Shown here piece after piece: positions 13,220 through 21,720 of a DNA stretch of 64,000 bases; position 1 is the first letter of the stretch, and the number at the start of each line of letters is the position of its first letter. Made by a program: the position numbers and the translations under genes. The notes below the pieces were generated by a model. It searched no databases and was not told the DNA's origin. It saw only the letters and a list, made by a program, of their open reading frames with translations. The stretch is from Bradyrhizobium arachidis (GTDB lineage Bacteria > Pseudomonadota > Alphaproteobacteria > Rhizobiales > Xanthobacteraceae), in assembly GCF_015291705.1 (NCBI RefSeq), contig NZ_CP030050.1, positions 62,001 to 126,000 of the forward strand, written 5' to 3'.

Positions 13220-14227
13220 ATGGAACAGCGCAAACTCGGTTCAACCGGCCCTATTGTTTCAGCCCTCGGGCTCGGCTGCATGGGCATGTCGGAAGTCTAC
13301 GGCCCCGCCGACCGCGGCGAGGCCATCGCCACGGTGCATGCGGCGCTCGATGCCGGCATCACGCTGCTGGATACCGGCGACTTCTACGCCATGGGTCACA
13401 ACGAGATGCTGATGCGGGACGCACTCGAGGAAGTGTCGCGCGAAAAGGTGCAGATCAGCGTGAAGTACGGCGCGCTGCGCGGACCCGCCGGCGAATTCGC
13501 CGGAATGGATACGAGGCCGGCCGCGACCAGGAACTTTCTCGCTTACTCGCTCCAGCGCCTCGGCACCGACTACGTCGACGTCTATCGCCCGGCCCGGCTC
13601 GATCCCAACGTGCCGATCGAGGAGACCATCGGCGGCATCGCCGACCTCGTGAGGGCCGGCTATGTCAGGCATATCGGCCTGTCCGAGGTCGGCTCCGACA
13701 CGATCCGCCGCGCGCATGCCGTGCATCCGATCGCCGATCTCCAGATCGAATATTCGCTGATCGAGCGCGGGATCGAACGCGATATTTTGAAAACCTGCCG
13801 CGAGCTCGGCATCGCCGTCACCGCCTACGGCGTGCTCGCGCGCGGCCTGATCAGCGGCCATTGGACGAAGGATTCCGGGAAAGCCGGCCGCGACTACCGG
13901 CTGATGACGCCGCGCTTCCAGGGATCCAACCTCGACGCCAATCTCGCGCTGGTGGAGCAGTTGCGCGCCATCGCGACCGAGATCGGCGCCACGCCGGCGC
14001 AGATCGCGATCGCCTGGGTGGCGGCGCAAGGCAAGGAGATCGTGCCGCTGATCGGCGCCCGCACCCGCAATCGCCTCAGCGAAGCGCTCGGCGCGACGAA
14101 GGTGACGCTGACGCCGGCTCATCTCGCGGCGCTGGCCAAGGCATTTCCGCCGAACGTTGCCGCCGGCACACGTTACGCGGCCGAGCAGATGGCGCATCTC
14201 GACAGCGAGAAGCCGGCGACGAGGTAG
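13220..14227 (+). CDS. Aldo/keto reductase with altered catalytic His
   Basis: A 335-residue TIM-barrel oxidoreductase. The catalytic Asp and Tyr are visible in LLDTGDFYAMG and the Lys in QISVKYGAL. The usual QHRxD strand, which supplies the catalytic His, reads RPARLDP, so His is replaced by Ala. The NADPH-binding part is near VPLIGARTRNRLSEALGA. ATG 13220 is chosen because GAGGAGAGG lies just upstream and the family N-terminus MEQRKLGSTGP begins there. It is the likely target of the divergent LysR gene. Confidence 0.9.
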   Translation: MEQRKLGSTGPIVSALGLGCMGMSEVYGPADRGEAIATVHAALDAGITLLDTGDFYAMGHNEMLMRDALEEVSREKVQISVKYGALRGPAGEFAGMDTRPAATRNFLAYSLQRLGTDYVDVYRPARLDPNVPIEETIGGIADLVRAGYVRHIGLSEVGSDTIRRAHAVHPIADLQIEYSLIERGIERDILKTCRELGIAVTAYGVLARGLISGHWTKDSGKAGRDYRLMTPRFQGSNLDANLALVEQLRAIATEIGATPAQIAIAWVAAQGKEIVPLIGARTRNRLSEALGATKVTLTPAHLAALAKAFPPNVAAGTRYAAEQMAHLDSEKPATR

Positions 14228-14236
14228 CGCCAGCAC

Positions 14237-15040
14237 TCAGGTGCGATGGGCGCTGAGATCGGTGATCACAGGCCCGTCGCCATTGAGCGGATTGGCGGGA
14301 TCACGTCCGTACCGCAGCGTCTCAAAGCGCATCGCGCGCGCATCGATCATCAGGAGGCGGCCGATGAGGCCGTCGCCGAAGCCGACAATCTCGCGGATCG
14401 CCTCCAGCGCCATCATCGAGCCCAGCACGCCTGCAAGCGCGCCCATGACGCCGGCTTCCGCACAGGCCGGCACCGTGCCGGGCGGCGGCGCTTCCGGAAA
14501 CAGGCAGCGATAGGTTGGGTTGAATTCGCCCTGCTCGTTCCTCTCATGCGCGCGGATGGTGGTGAGCGAGCCGTCGAAAGTGCCGAGCGCCGCCGTGATC
14601 AGCGGCCGCTTCGCGAAGAAGCAGGCGTCGGAGACCAGATAGCGCGTCGAGAAATTGTCGGAGCCGTCGAGCACGAGATCGTAGTCGCCGATCAGGCTGA
14701 GTGCGTTATCCGCGTTGAGCCAGGTGGCGTGTCCGACGAAGCGCACATGCGGATTGAGCGCGGCGATCCGCTCCGCCGCACTCTCGACCTTGTGGCGGCC
14801 GATATCGGGCGTGGTGTGGATCACCTGACGCTGGAGATTGGACAGCGAGACCACGTCGTCGTCGACCACGCCGAGCGTGCCGACGCCGGCTGCGGCCAGA
14901 TACATCAAAGCGGGCGCGCCGAGCCCGCCGGCGCCGATCACCAGCACGGAAGCCCTTTTCAGCGCAGCCTGGCCGGGACCGCCGACATCGCGCAGCACGA
15001 TGTGGCGGGCATAGCGTTCGAGTTCGTCCGGGCTCAGCAT
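14237..15040 (-). CDS. moeB: MoeB/ThiF-type adenylyltransferase
   Basis: A 267-residue E1-like enzyme. This family adenylates the C-terminal Gly of a sulfur-carrier protein (MoaD or ThiS). The ATP-binding loop is GAGGLGAPALMYLAAAGVG, followed by VDDDVVSLSNLQRQVIH and the Asp of VLDGSDNFSTRY. The zinc-binding CxxC of E. coli MoeB reads TYRC here, and I see no second CxxC near the C-terminus, so the zinc site appears to be lost. No moaD or thiS lies nearby, so the MoeB or ThiF partner cannot be settled. Confidence 0.85.
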   Translation of the reverse strand: MLSPDELERYARHIVLRDVGGPGQAALKRASVLVIGAGGLGAPALMYLAAAGVGTLGVVDDDVVSLSNLQRQVIHTTPDIGRHKVESAAERIAALNPHVRFVGHATWLNADNALSLIGDYDLVLDGSDNFSTRYLVSDACFFAKRPLITAALGTFDGSLTTIRAHERNEQGEFNPTYRCLFPEAPPPGTVPACAEAGVMGALAGVLGSMMALEAIREIVGFGDGLIGRLLMIDARAMRFETLRYGRDPANPLNGDGPVITDLSAHRT

Positions 15041-15166
15041 CCTTCGTTCCTCTCAACCCTCATGGTGCGGAGGCGCCAACGGCTCCACAGGATGAGGGTT
15101 TGGCCCTTATTGCAGGCCTGAACCACCCCAACATTGTTCGCGACCAACGAGATGTGCTTCAATGGC

Positions 15167-16558
15167 ATGGCGTTCAATGGGCTGGCTGGATTTGTCATGA
15201 GATCGATGCTTGCGGCAACACTGATGTTGGCGTCTGCCGCGGCTGCGAACGCCCAGATGACGACGCCACAGGTCCCCGGCACCAAGCCGAAGGTCGTCCA
15301 GACCGTTCCGATCAAGCCGCCCGCCCTCCAGACGCCGTCGGAAACGGCGGACGGCATGACGCAGGGCGAGCGGCTGTCGCTCCAGTCTGATCTTGCCTGG
15401 GTCGGCCAGTATAACGGCGCCATCACTGGCGATGTCAGCACGCGGATGGTCGAGGCCATCAAGGAATACCAGAAGCTCAAGGGCGGCAAGCCGACCGGCG
15501 TGCTCAACCCGCAGGAGCGCGCCGCGCTCGCCGACACCGCGCGGCGGAAGCAGGAGAGCGTCGGCTGGAAGATCGTGACGGAGATGACCAGCGGCGCGCG
15601 GCTCGGCATTCCCGCAAAGCTGGTGCCGCAGCAGGTGACCGACGCCAACGGCTCGAAATGGACCTCGCCGACCGGAACCGTGCAGGTGCTGCTGAGCCGC
15701 CGCAAGGAGGCAAACCCGACGACCGCGAAGCTCGCGGACGCCGAGAAGAAGGAGCCGGCCGGCCGCAAGGTCGACTACACCGTGGTGAAGCCCGACTTCT
15801 TCGTGCTGTCGGGGCTCCAGGGCCTGAAGAAGTTTTACGTCCGCGGCACCTTCAAGGGTGACGAGGTCCGCATCATGACGATCCTCTACGACCAGGCCAC
15901 CGAGAACACTGTCGAGCCCGTCGTGATCGCGATGTCGAGTGCGTTCAATGCATTCCCGTCAGGACCGCAGGCCGGTCCGCCGCCGCGCAAGACCGTCGAA
16001 TACGGCACTGGCATCGTCGTCAGCGACGACGGCGCGATTATCGCGGATCGCCTCGTCACCGATAGCTGCCTCGCGATCACCATTGCCGGCTATGGCAGCG
16101 CCGACCGCCTCGCCGAGGACAAGGAGCACGATCTCGCGCTGCTGCACATCTACGGCGCGCGCGGCCTGAAGCCGCTCAGCCTCGCCGGAGGCGGGATGAA
16201 GACGAGTGTCGATATCATTGGCATCGCCGATCCCCAAAGCCAGGGCGGCGCGGCCAACATATCGACCGTCAAGGGCGCGCTGGCGCCGGTCACATCGAGC
16301 GATTCCGCATTGTCACCGCCGCCCGCGGTCGGCTTCTCCGGCGGCCCGACCATCGACGGCGATGGCAAGTTCGCCGGCATCACGCTGTTGAAGCCGGCGA
16401 TGGTCGCGGGGCCCGCGACGGCAGTGCCGGCATCGCAGGCGGTGATGGTCTCCGCGGAGACGGTGCGCGATTTCCTGAAAGCGAACGCCGTCACCGCGAA
16501 CGGCACGTCCACTGACGCGAAGGCGTCCGTCGTGCGCGTAATCTGCGTACGGAAGTAG
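15167..16558 (+). CDS. Exported peptidoglycan-binding/trypsin-like protein, degenerate catalytic triad
   Basis: After a signal sequence (RSMLAATLMLASAAAANAQ) comes a peptidoglycan-binding-like helical repeat (QSDLAWVGQYNGAITGDVS ... EYQKLKGG), a middle region, and a C-terminal trypsin-like fold starting at GTGIVVSDDGAIIADRLV. The serine loop GFSGGPTIDGDGKFAG and the Asp region KEHDLALLHI are present. Where proteases of this type have TNxHVV, the sequence reads IADRLVTD, so the catalytic His is absent. It is therefore probably not an active protease. ATG 15167 is used; ATG 15197 also gives a signal peptide. Confidence 0.75.
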   Translation: MAFNGLAGFVMRSMLAATLMLASAAAANAQMTTPQVPGTKPKVVQTVPIKPPALQTPSETADGMTQGERLSLQSDLAWVGQYNGAITGDVSTRMVEAIKEYQKLKGGKPTGVLNPQERAALADTARRKQESVGWKIVTEMTSGARLGIPAKLVPQQVTDANGSKWTSPTGTVQVLLSRRKEANPTTAKLADAEKKEPAGRKVDYTVVKPDFFVLSGLQGLKKFYVRGTFKGDEVRIMTILYDQATENTVEPVVIAMSSAFNAFPSGPQAGPPPRKTVEYGTGIVVSDDGAIIADRLVTDSCLAITIAGYGSADRLAEDKEHDLALLHIYGARGLKPLSLAGGGMKTSVDIIGIADPQSQGGAANISTVKGALAPVTSSDSALSPPPAVGFSGGPTIDGDGKFAGITLLKPAMVAGPATAVPASQAVMVSAETVRDFLKANAVTANGTSTDAKASVVRVICVRK

Positions 16559-16681
16559 ACTGGCGCCGCAAGCGCAGGGCAGCCGCAACTTTTGTGACTG
16601 GCTCCGCCGCAACGAAGTCATGGTAGCCGTGATAGCCTCCCCTTCAGCCGCAATCATAATGCGCCCGGTCGGGAGGATTTC

Positions 16682-18163
16682 ATGAAGACCTATCAGCTCT
16701 ACATCAACGGCCAATATGTCGACCCAGCCAATGGCGAGTGGTTCGACACGGTTGATCCTTATCAGGGCAAGCCCTGGGCAAAAATTCCCCGCGGATCGGC
16801 TGCCGACGCCGACAAGGCCGTGAAGGCGGCCAATGAGGCGATGTGGCGCGGCCCATGGGCGAAAATGAAGGCCTCCGCGCGTGGCAAGGTCATGCACAAG
16901 CTTGGCGACCTCGTTGCTGCAAACGCGGAACGTCTTGCCGAGATCGAGGTGCGTGACAACGGCAAGCTGATGGCCGAGATGCTGGGCCAGCTTCGCTACC
17001 ATCCGGAATGGTGGTGGTACTTTGGCGGACTGGTCGACAAGCTGGAAGGCGGCCTCGTGCCGATCGACAAGGTCGACACCTTCGCCTACACGACGCATGA
17101 GCCTGTCGGCGTCGTCGCGGCGCTGACCGCCTGGAACTCACCGCTGCTCTTTGTCGCGTGGAAATGCGCCGCAGCACTCGCCGCCGGCTGCGCCGTCGTG
17201 GTCAAGCCGTCGGAATTCACCTCGGCCAGCACGCTGGAATTTGCGGCGCTGACGAAGGAAGCCGGTATTCCCGACGGCATCTTCAACGTCGTCACGGGCT
17301 TCGGCCCCGAGATCGGCAGCGAGCTGATCTCGCATCCCGGCGTCGCCAAGATCACCTTTACCGGCTCAGACACGACAGGCGCGCGGGTTTACGAGACCGC
17401 CGCACGCAGCCTGAAGCGTGTGTCGCTCGAGCTCGGCGGCAAGTCTCCCAACATCGTGTTCGAGGATGCCGATCTCGCCGCGGCAGCCGCCGGTGCCGTC
17501 TCCGGCATTTTTGCCGCGACTGGCCAGACCTGCATCGCCGGATCGCGCCTGCTCGTGCAACGCTCGATCAAGGACAAGTTCGTGGACCGCCTGCTGGAGC
17601 TCGCACGCTCGGCCAAGATCGGCAATCCAATGCAGGCTGACACCAACATCGGCCCCGTCACGACGCCCGCGCAGTACAAGAAGATCCTCGACTATATCGA
17701 TATCGCCAAGGCCGAAGGGGCGCGCTGCCTGCTCGGCGGCAAGCCGGCTACGGGCGAAGGCATCATCGGCGGCCAGTTCGTCGAGCCGACGATCTTTACC
17801 GATGTCGACAATACGATGCGGATCGCGCGCGAGGAGGTGTTCGGCCCGGTGCTCTCGATCATCGCCTTCGACACCGAGGAAGACGCCATCCGCATCGCCA
17901 ATGACACGATCTACGGTCTTGCGGCAGGCATCTGGACCCGCGACCTCGCGCGCGCCATCCGCGTGCCAAAGCAGCTGCGCGCCGGAACAGTGTGGGTGAA
18001 CACCTATCGCGCCATCAGCTACATGATGCCATTCGGCGGCATGAAGCACTCCGGCGTCGGCCGCGAAAGCGGCATCGACGCAGTGCGCGAGTATCAGGAA
18101 ACCAAGAGCGTCTGGATCTCGACCGCGACGGACGTGCCAGCCAATCCGTTCGTGATGCGGTAG
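16682..18163 (+). CDS. Aldehyde dehydrogenase (NAD(P)+)
   Basis: A 493-residue enzyme that oxidises an aldehyde to its acid. The motifs are complete: AWNSPL and VKPSEFT of the cofactor fold, TGSDTTGARV, the general-base Glu in LELGGKSPN, and the nucleophilic Cys in GQTCIAGSR. C-terminal elements FGPVLSI and PFGGMKHSGVGRE are also normal. GGGAGGA stands just before the ATG. The substrate is unknown; no pathway gene adjoins it. Confidence 0.92.
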   Translation: MKTYQLYINGQYVDPANGEWFDTVDPYQGKPWAKIPRGSAADADKAVKAANEAMWRGPWAKMKASARGKVMHKLGDLVAANAERLAEIEVRDNGKLMAEMLGQLRYHPEWWWYFGGLVDKLEGGLVPIDKVDTFAYTTHEPVGVVAALTAWNSPLLFVAWKCAAALAAGCAVVVKPSEFTSASTLEFAALTKEAGIPDGIFNVVTGFGPEIGSELISHPGVAKITFTGSDTTGARVYETAARSLKRVSLELGGKSPNIVFEDADLAAAAAGAVSGIFAATGQTCIAGSRLLVQRSIKDKFVDRLLELARSAKIGNPMQADTNIGPVTTPAQYKKILDYIDIAKAEGARCLLGGKPATGEGIIGGQFVEPTIFTDVDNTMRIAREEVFGPVLSIIAFDTEEDAIRIANDTIYGLAAGIWTRDLARAIRVPKQLRAGTVWVNTYRAISYMMPFGGMKHSGVGRESGIDAVREYQETKSVWISTATDVPANPFVMR

Positions 18164-18186
18164 CGAAACGCGATGTCGCGTCTTCA

Positions 18187-18208
18187 CCTCTCCCGCTTGC
18201 GGGAGAGG
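18187..18208. repeat. CTCTCCCGC-type hairpin
   Basis: Perfect 10-bp inverted repeat CCTCTCCCGC / GCGGGAGAGG with a TT loop, between the convergent aldehyde dehydrogenase and gamma-glutamyltransferase genes. Same core as 2125-2145. Confidence 0.75.
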
Positions 18209-18230
18209 GAGCCGACCTTCCGGGTGTTGG

Positions 18231-20030
18231 CTAGCCCAGTCTGAACCGGATCCCGCTCTTCGCGAGCCCACCCGAAATCCCAACTGGCGTGCCGTCCGCG
18301 CGCCAGCAGGCGGCGCCCGTCATGGTGCCGTCGTCATGGAAGGCGATGCCGTTCATGCCGCCGGCGACGGTTGCGACGGGTTGCACCTCGTGGCCGAGCG
18401 CGGCGAGCCCTAGACGCACGCTATCCGGCACGGTCTGCTCGACCTCCAGCGCATTGCCCTCAGTCCAGACCCGCGGCGCCTCGACGGCTTCCTGCAGGCT
18501 CATGTCGTGGTCGATCAGGTTGACCAGCGCCTGCATCGCGCTCGGGAAGATGCGCTTCCCGCCGGGCAGGCCGAGCGCATAGCGCAGCTTGCCGTCACGC
18601 AAGGCCATCATCGGTGACATCGAGGTGGTCACGCGCTTGCCTGGCGCGACCGACAGCGCATGGCCCGGACGCGGATCAAACAGGTTCATGTAGTTGTTGG
18701 CGATGGCGCCCAGGCCCGGGATCATGATCTTGGCACCGAACAGATTGTTGATGGTCTGCGTGGTCGCGACCACGTTGCCGAAGGCATCCGCCGCCGTCAT
18801 ATGCGTGGTATGCGCGCCTTCGAGCTGCGACACGCCGGCGCCCCAGGCCTGCGCCCGTGCCGGATCGATGGCGCGACGGCGCTCCTCGGCATAGGCCTTC
18901 GAGGTCAGCTTCTCCACGGGCACGCCGACATAGTCAGGATCGCCGCTGGCCGCGGCGCGGTCGGCGAAGGCGATCTTCAGCACTTCGGCGAGATAGTGGA
19001 TGGTCTCGGGCGTGCCGAAGCCGAGACCGCCTATGTCGTAACCCTCCAAAATGTTCAGCATCTGCGTGATATGCACGCCGGAGGCCGCTGGCGGCGGCGG
19101 GCCAAGGATGGCCCAGCCGCGATAGTCGGCGCGGATCGGCTGCCGCTCGACGGTCTTGTAATTGCTGAGGTCGTTGCGGCGGATGAAGCCGCCGGTCGTC
19201 TCCATGTAGTCGACGAGAATGTCGCCGAGCGGCCCTTCGTACAGCGCCTTCTCGCCGTGATCGGCGATATATCGCAAGGTCTCGGCATATTCGGCCTGCA
19301 CCACCCGCTCGCCGACCTTCAGCGGCTCGCCATCAGGCAGGTAGATCGCCGCGATCGGCTTGTCCTTGCGCATCTCGGCGGCGCTCTCGCTGATGCATTC
19401 GTGCAGATAAGGCGTCGCCGCATAGCCGCGCGCGGCATGCTTGATCGCCGGCTGCATGACATCGGCGAGCGGCATGGTGCCGAACCTTTGCAGCGTCTCG
19501 CACCAGGCCTTCAGCGAGCCCGGCACTGCGACCGCCTTCGGGCCGTTGAGGTTCTCGTTGCCGACAGTGTCGAAAACGTCGTGCGCCGAGCCCGGTTTGG
19601 AGGTGTAGGTGGTGTCGCGCACCGCGGCCGGCACGGTGCTCTGGCCGTCGATGAAGCGGTGGCTGCCGTCGGAGAGACGGATATGCGCCATACCGCCGCC
19701 GATGATGCCGACCATCATCGGCTCGACCACGGTCAGGGTGAACAGGGTCGCGATCGCGGCATCGATAGCGTTGCCGCCGGCCGCCAGCATCTCGGCGCCG
19801 GCACTGGAGGCCAGCGGGTGGTTGCTCACCACCATGCCGCGGCTCGAAACCGCCGGCATCTTCTGGCATTCAAAGGTAGTTGCCGTCCGGTCGCGCCAAT
19901 TTCCGCCCATGCCGCCTGCCTTCTTGTTCACGGCGGCCAGCACATCACGCGCACAACGACGGGTCCAGTGATGGTACGGATTGGCTGGCATTCCCGATTC
20001 TGCCATCATCGTACCCGTTGATTCGGACAT
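18231..20030 (-). CDS. ggt: Gamma-glutamyltransferase/glutathione hydrolase
   Basis: Removes or transfers the gamma-glutamyl group of glutathione and related peptides. In this family a proenzyme cleaves itself just before a Thr that becomes the nucleophile. Here that residue is Thr408 in AHTTHMTAADAFGN. The GGG and SMSPMM elements of the small-subunit substrate pocket are present. The 599-residue protein lacks a visible signal peptide, unlike the periplasmic E. coli enzyme, so it may be cytoplasmic. ATG 20030 is chosen; a GTG ten codons upstream is possible. Confidence 0.9.
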   Translation of the reverse strand: MSESTGTMMAESGMPANPYHHWTRRCARDVLAAVNKKAGGMGGNWRDRTATTFECQKMPAVSSRGMVVSNHPLASSAGAEMLAAGGNAIDAAIATLFTLTVVEPMMVGIIGGGMAHIRLSDGSHRFIDGQSTVPAAVRDTTYTSKPGSAHDVFDTVGNENLNGPKAVAVPGSLKAWCETLQRFGTMPLADVMQPAIKHAARGYAATPYLHECISESAAEMRKDKPIAAIYLPDGEPLKVGERVVQAEYAETLRYIADHGEKALYEGPLGDILVDYMETTGGFIRRNDLSNYKTVERQPIRADYRGWAILGPPPPAASGVHITQMLNILEGYDIGGLGFGTPETIHYLAEVLKIAFADRAAASGDPDYVGVPVEKLTSKAYAEERRRAIDPARAQAWGAGVSQLEGAHTTHMTAADAFGNVVATTQTINNLFGAKIMIPGLGAIANNYMNLFDPRPGHALSVAPGKRVTTSMSPMMALRDGKLRYALGLPGGKRIFPSAMQALVNLIDHDMSLQEAVEAPRVWTEGNALEVEQTVPDSVRLGLAALGHEVQPVATVAGGMNGIAFHDDGTMTGAACWRADGTPVGISGGLAKSGIRFRLG

Positions 20031-20155
20031 CCGCGGTCCCCTTTGGATCGGGCAGGGCACGTCCTGAGCGAGAAGAGCTCAGCATCGAGAAGCGATGCAC
20101 GTTCGCGTGTGGCGTTACCCCAAAGACCCAGGCATTCCAAAGGATTGAACTTTCC

Positions 20156-20899
20156 ATGCATACGATCGTACTGGCCACCCAAAAGGGCGGCAGTGGCAAG
20201 AGCACGCTCGCCATCGGCCTCGCGCTGGCAGCCAAGCAGGCCGGCTTCACCGTCCGCCTGATCGAGACCGACCCACAGGGCACGCTGTCCAACTGGCTGC
20301 GTCGCCGCAACACCGACGATGTCGTCGTCGAGCCGATCTATCACGCCGCCGATTACGAGCCGCGCCTGAAGATGCTGGCCGACAGCGGCCTCCAAGTCGC
20401 GATCGTCGACACCGCGGCCGGCCTGTCCGCCGTGACCACCGCCGCGATCCGCCATTCCGACCTCTGCCTGATCCCGTCCCGCCCGACCGTCGCCGACATC
20501 GAGGCGACCGTCTCGACGCTGAGCGTCGCGCGCGCCTGGAAGCGGCCCTACAGCTTCGTGCTGAACCAGACCCCGATCCGCGGCCAGCGCATCGACAATG
20601 CCGCGGTCGCGCTCGCCGAGGAGGCCGCGCTCGATCTCGCTGAGGTGCTCGCGCGTCCCCTGATCGTGATGCGCAACGACCACCAGGATTCGCTCGCCTC
20701 GGGCCTCGCCGTCAGCGAGTTCGCGCCGAACGGCAAGTCGGCGGACGAGATCCGCGGCCTCTGGCGCTGGATCGAGAACCGGCTCGAGCTCGAGGCCACG
20801 ACCAACGTCCTCATCGACCAGGTCATCTTGGCCGCGAACGGCGTGTTGCACGTCGCCGCCGGGCTTGCGGCAGACGAGACCACGACACTGGCGTCCTGA
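20156..20899 (+). CDS. ParA/MinD-family ATPase, orphan
   Basis: A 247-residue deviant Walker ATPase. The A motif is KGGSGKST near residue 10, the A' region is ETDPQGTLSNW and the B region is VAIVDTAAG. Such proteins form ATP-dependent dimers that position cargo on nucleoid or membrane. No parB or plasmid gene accompanies it, so a chromosomal segregation role is not supported. ATG 20156 is preferred because upstream in-frame codons give no conserved sequence and the family N-terminus (HTIVLATQKGG) starts right there. Confidence 0.85.
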   Translation: MHTIVLATQKGGSGKSTLAIGLALAAKQAGFTVRLIETDPQGTLSNWLRRRNTDDVVVEPIYHAADYEPRLKMLADSGLQVAIVDTAAGLSAVTTAAIRHSDLCLIPSRPTVADIEATVSTLSVARAWKRPYSFVLNQTPIRGQRIDNAAVALAEEAALDLAEVLARPLIVMRNDHQDSLASGLAVSEFAPNGKSADEIRGLWRWIENRLELEATTNVLIDQVILAANGVLHVAAGLAADETTTLAS

Positions 20900-21012
20900 G
20901 CGGGGCGATCGCTCGGGCGACAGGCGGGCTCCTCGCTATCCGGTGAAAGGCCCAAGCGACGAAGCAATTCGGCCACCAGCCCGGCCGGATTGCTTCGCTT
21001 CGCGGTTTTTGT

Positions 21013-21037
21013 CGAAAACAACCCCATGCACAGTAGA
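21013..21037. repeat. 25-bp dispersed repeat, copy 1 (CCCCATGCACAGTAGA)
   Basis: These 25 bases, which end in CCCCATGCACAGTAGA, are identical to 61700-61724. They follow the parA-like gene and an upstream dyad CGAAGCAAT (20960-20968) / ATTGCTTCG (20989-20997). The remaining 20900-21129 gap shows no gene. Confidence 0.8.
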
Positions 21038-21129
21038 ACCGCCTTCGACCGAATCATCTCGGTGACGGGGCGTAGATATTTGACTGCTCGGGCAAAACCG
21101 CCGTTCGGCGAACAACGACTTAGACTGCG

Positions 21130-21714
21130 TCAAATCTCGCCTGGCTTCGCCACTGGCGTCACGGACCTGCCACTCAGCCAAGCCTCCCGCCGCACGATCC
21201 ATTTCTCCGACTTCGTCTGCCCGCCGTGATGGGCGAGCTCGATGAAGCCGACAAACTCCGCGCCGGTCTTCTGCTTGACCCGGCGCGAGGCCTTGTTGGT
21301 GGCAGCGTTGCAGACGTAGAAATGATCGAGGCCGAGCGTGAGGAATGCAAAATCGTTCACCGCGGTGATGGCCTCCGTCATCAGGCCGCGGCCCCAGTAG
21401 GGTTCAGCCAGCCAGAAGCCTCGATTGCCTTTGGCGCCGTCGGCACGGGGACGGAAATGAATGTTGCCGATCGCCTCGCTATCGCAGCCCTTCAGCACCA
21501 GCACCCAATGATTGATCTCCTCGCCGGCTGAAATCTTGCCGAGCTGCATCCTGACGAAGGTCTCCGCACCATCAGCCGGATACGGCCAGGGCACGACGGC
21601 AGCGAGATGCCGGATGATATTCCAATTGTCGAAATGGCGCTGGATCGCAGGCGCGTCGGATAGCGCCAGCGGACGCAGGATCAAGCGTTCGGTCTCGAGC
21701 TGCGGCGTCTGCAT
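21130..21714 (-). CDS. GNAT family N-acetyltransferase, RimJ/RimL-like
   Basis: A 194-residue protein that begins with the classic ETERLILRPLALSDAPAI strand-helix of the ribosomal-protein-alanine acetyltransferase branch. The acetyl-CoA loop is WGRGLMTEAI, and CNAATNKASRRVKQKTGAEF is the usual N-x-x-S-x-x-x-x-K-x-G element. The true acceptor is unknown. It is directly downstream of mutM on the same strand, with a 6-bp gap. Confidence 0.88.
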   Translation of the reverse strand: MQTPQLETERLILRPLALSDAPAIQRHFDNWNIIRHLAAVVPWPYPADGAETFVRMQLGKISAGEEINHWVLVLKGCDSEAIGNIHFRPRADGAKGNRGFWLAEPYWGRGLMTEAITAVNDFAFLTLGLDHFYVCNAATNKASRRVKQKTGAEFVGFIELAHHGGQTKSEKWIVRREAWLSGRSVTPVAKPGEI

Positions 21715-21720
21715 GGCCTG

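Noticed and set aside
20156..20899. A plasmid-like partition system
   Set aside because: Only a ParA-like ATPase is present; no ParB, parS cluster or replication gene was seen.
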